A stretch of 64,000 nucleotides of DNA, from assembly GCA_046351215.1 (NCBI GenBank), contig JAXLYX010000013.1:124001-188000 (forward strand), in the 5' to 3' direction. The notes beneath the pieces are model-generated. The model was not told where the DNA came from. It saw nothing but the letters and a program-made list of their open reading frames with translations, and searched no databases. This DNA comes from JAXLYX01 sp046351215 (GTDB lineage Bacteria; Myxococcota_A; Polyangia; Polyangiales; Houyiibacteriaceae). Positions 62,319 to 64,000 of the stretch are shown here, piece after piece (the stretch's first letter is position 1; every line of letters starts with the position of its first letter). The translations under genes were made by a program, and so were the position numbers.

Positions 62319-63563
62319 ATGCTGATCGACACCACCCTCCTCGCAGACAACGGGCCCGTCATTGAGGGCTTAGTAACCGGGGGCCTCAAGCGCTTCGGCG
62401 GCGTCATCCGAGATGCTTCGAACGGACGAATCGTGAAGCACCTGTTGGAGGCCCCGGGGACCTCCGAGGTGCTCATGAAGGCACCCGTGCCTAGACTGCT
62501 CGGCGGCGTCGGCAGCCTGGTGGACTCCGTCGGACACGGGGTTTCCATCCAGAGGCTCAACGCTATCCAACAAACACTGTCGTCAGTCCTTCAGGTCTCC
62601 CAGGTAGCTGCGGCCGCAAACGTGCTCAACTTGGGCGTGAGCGTCGCCGGGTTTGCCTACATGGGCTACAAGCTCAACCAGCTCCAGAAGTCGATGTCGG
62701 CCATGCAAGAGCGCATGGACGCGGGATTCGATCGCGTCGACGCCAAGCTGGACGCCATCGCCGGACAGCTGAGCTATCTCCTGCTACTCGCCGAGGCGAA
62801 CGCAAGCGAACAGCGTCGAATCAGCGACTCTCTCGCGGAGCTACATCGCGCCGTTCTCATCGCAGAGCTCGCGGAGCTGCAGTCATGGCTCGACCAGCTC
62901 TCCCGTTTCCCCGACGACTCTCCGAAGGACGCGATTCGCTCGGCCAGCAAGGTTCGGCGTACGCTGTCCGATCAGGCTACGCGCGCGACTCCCCAATTCG
63001 AGCCCCGCGTGATGTTGGTCGCCGACATCTCGATCCGCGGCTGGGTCGTCGCGACGGCGACGGAGGCCAACCTGCTGATGAGCATGGGACAGCATCGAGA
63101 CGCGCGACAGCTCATCGAGAGCGAACACCCGCGCTTCGCCAGTCTCGCGGAGCACTGGGCGAATGCGTTGCTCGCCGACGAACGGCCCCAGCTGCGGACC
63201 GCCCTCCGGTTCGACGCCCCCAGGTTCCGCCAGTTCATCCTGCCCGAGCGCGTCGAGCGCGTCGTCCGCCTACACAGCCCGGACCACGGTTTGTCGGAAG
63301 CGCGGAGGCTTCGCGTGGGCAAAGAGGCGGCTCTTGAGCTCGAAATGTCCCACAACGCCGGGCTCGGCGACGAATGGATGCACCGTCAGCTCGCCGTCGC
63401 GGAGTATCTCGATGGCCTGAGCGAGATGAGCAGCCGTCTCGAGACGCTCGGAGCGTTCGCTCGGGAGTGCGAAGTGCGGAGTCTCCCGAGCAGCCGACAG
63501 GCGCTGCCGGGGCAGAGTGCGAGCCCTGGGATCTATGTGCTTCCGGCCTCGGATAGCCAGTGA
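62319..63563 (+). CDS. Membrane/coiled-coil protein of the GTPase operon
   Basis: The 414-residue protein starts nine bases after the previous stop. It has an amphipathic N-terminal third (residues 1-90), one strongly hydrophobic stretch (about 96-117, VAAAANVLNLGVSVAGFAYM) and directly after it a coiled coil (about 118-175, LNQLQKSMSAMQERMDAGFD, then RVDAKLDAIAGQLS), followed by a helical soluble domain of 230 residues that may be TPR-like. Hydrophobic helix plus coiled coil resembles pore or membrane-insertion effectors. No family is recognised. It is the last gene of the unit. Confidence 0.65.
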   Translation: MLIDTTLLADNGPVIEGLVTGGLKRFGGVIRDASNGRIVKHLLEAPGTSEVLMKAPVPRLLGGVGSLVDSVGHGVSIQRLNAIQQTLSSVLQVSQVAAAANVLNLGVSVAGFAYMGYKLNQLQKSMSAMQERMDAGFDRVDAKLDAIAGQLSYLLLLAEANASEQRRISDSLAELHRAVLIAELAELQSWLDQLSRFPDDSPKDAIRSASKVRRTLSDQATRATPQFEPRVMLVADISIRGWVVATATEANLLMSMGQHRDARQLIESEHPRFASLAEHWANALLADERPQLRTALRFDAPRFRQFILPERVERVVRLHSPDHGLSEARRLRVGKEAALELEMSHNAGLGDEWMHRQLAVAEYLDGLSEMSSRLETLGAFARECEVRSLPSSRQALPGQSASPGIYVLPASDSQ

Positions 63564-63683
63564 GCGTCTGACAAACGGCGCTCAGGAACGAGGGCCTGAA
63601 TTCCACGAATACTCGTTACCCAGCGATCCACCGAGACCGTGTCGGACGACCACGAACCTCTCGGTGCCGTACTCCGTCGTCGC

Positions 63684-64000
63684 CTAGATGTACGGTCCCG
63701 GAATGAGGTGGTGCGGATTGGCTCGAAAGATACTCGAGTCGCGCTCCCAAGCCGAGCAGATGGCTTCGAACGGAGTTCGCCACCGAAGCGCCTTGAGGTG
63801 CTTCCCGAAGTTGTAGGCGCGCACGAAGAGCCGGACGTGCTCCGTCAGGACTTCGACGCTCTCGTAGTGGTGCCGGCGGACGGTGGCCTCCTTGATGGTT
63901 CGGTTCATCCGTTCCACCTGGCCGTTCGTCCAAGGGTGATACGGCTTGGTGAGGCGGTGTTCGATCGCGGTATCCGCTGCACGAGCCCCGTCTCCTCGCG
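63684..64000 (-). mobile_element. IS481-type transposase, C-terminal part (runs off the window)
   Basis: The frame stays open to the right edge and ends at 63684. It encodes the end of an IS481-family DDE transposase: EHRLTKPYHPWTNGQVERMN (containing the catalytic Glu segment), RTIKEATVRRHHYESVEVL, FVRAYNFGKHLKALRWRTPFE and ANPHHLIPGPYI. Most of the protein and the other catalytic residues are outside the window. The inverted terminal repeat expected just beyond the stop (about 63560-63680) could not be defined without its partner. It marks the right side of the low-GC island. Confidence 0.85.

Overview
The window is high-GC DNA whose gene content resembles a myxobacterium (Myxococcota, perhaps near Sandaracinaceae/Polyangiales). 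The reasons are many secreted proteins and lipoproteins of unknown function, a caspase-fold protease next to an ECF sigma/anti-sigma pair, MopE-like and Calx-beta-like surface lipoproteins, TPR proteins with a C-terminal transmembrane module, and a di-haem cytochrome resembling RoxA. This placement is inference from gene content only. Coding density is high; many neighbours share 4-bp start/stop overlaps, and several convergent pairs share or abut stop codons.

Layout. 1-281: C-terminus of HypE ([NiFe]-hydrogenase maturation). 0.4-12 kb: a GNAT acetyltransferase, a TPR/lipoprotein pair, a Tat-exported intradiol-dioxygenase-like lipoprotein, a trypsin-like protease, YjdM/PhnA, an unlisted 59-residue Cys-rich protein, an HtrA-like protease and small envelope proteins. 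12-16 kb (minus strand): a five-gene cluster of envelope protein, caspase-like protease, lipoprotein, ECF sigma factor and zinc-finger anti-sigma factor. 16-25.5 kb: a frameshifted DUF3592 gene, a LysR/NmrA divergent pair followed by a 43-bp tandem duplication, a GH106-like glycosidase, an alpha/beta hydrolase, an SRPBCC protein, a methyltransferase, a rhomboid-like protein without the serine motif, and a conserved protein of unknown function.

25.7-30.3 kb: a compact six-gene operon made of a DUF3592-like membrane protein, a zinc-ribbon protein and four consecutive two-domain YbjQ-type proteins (eight domains). 30.3-35 kb: MaoC hydratase, then a molybdopterin oxidoreductase divergent from an HxlR regulator; a palindrome fills exactly the 17-bp spacer of the oxidoreductase promoter. 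35.4-48.8 kb: a Tat-exported 19-residue-repeat protein, an LEA-like lipoprotein, DUF1330, a TetR/hydrolase operon with a nested dyad upstream, a RoxA-like di-haem cytochrome, PEBP, macro-domain and DUF2721 proteins, maleylacetoacetate isomerase and a five-repeat Calx-beta-like lipoprotein. 48.9-57.6 kb: a class II Fic enzyme with four octamer repeats at its 5' end, two lipoproteins, a SUKH-like protein, an ApbE/haem-membrane-reductase operon headed by a His-rich protein, and a GMC oxidoreductase.

58.1-64 kb looks like an acquired island: GC is lower (hand count 36/60 G+C for the line at 60661 against 42/60 at 54661). It holds a degenerate excalibur-type small protein, a tight operon of a small acidic ORF, a dynamin-like GTPase and two membrane proteins, and an IS481-type transposase running off the right edge. 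The GTPase operon and the YbjQ operon are the best candidates for undescribed systems.
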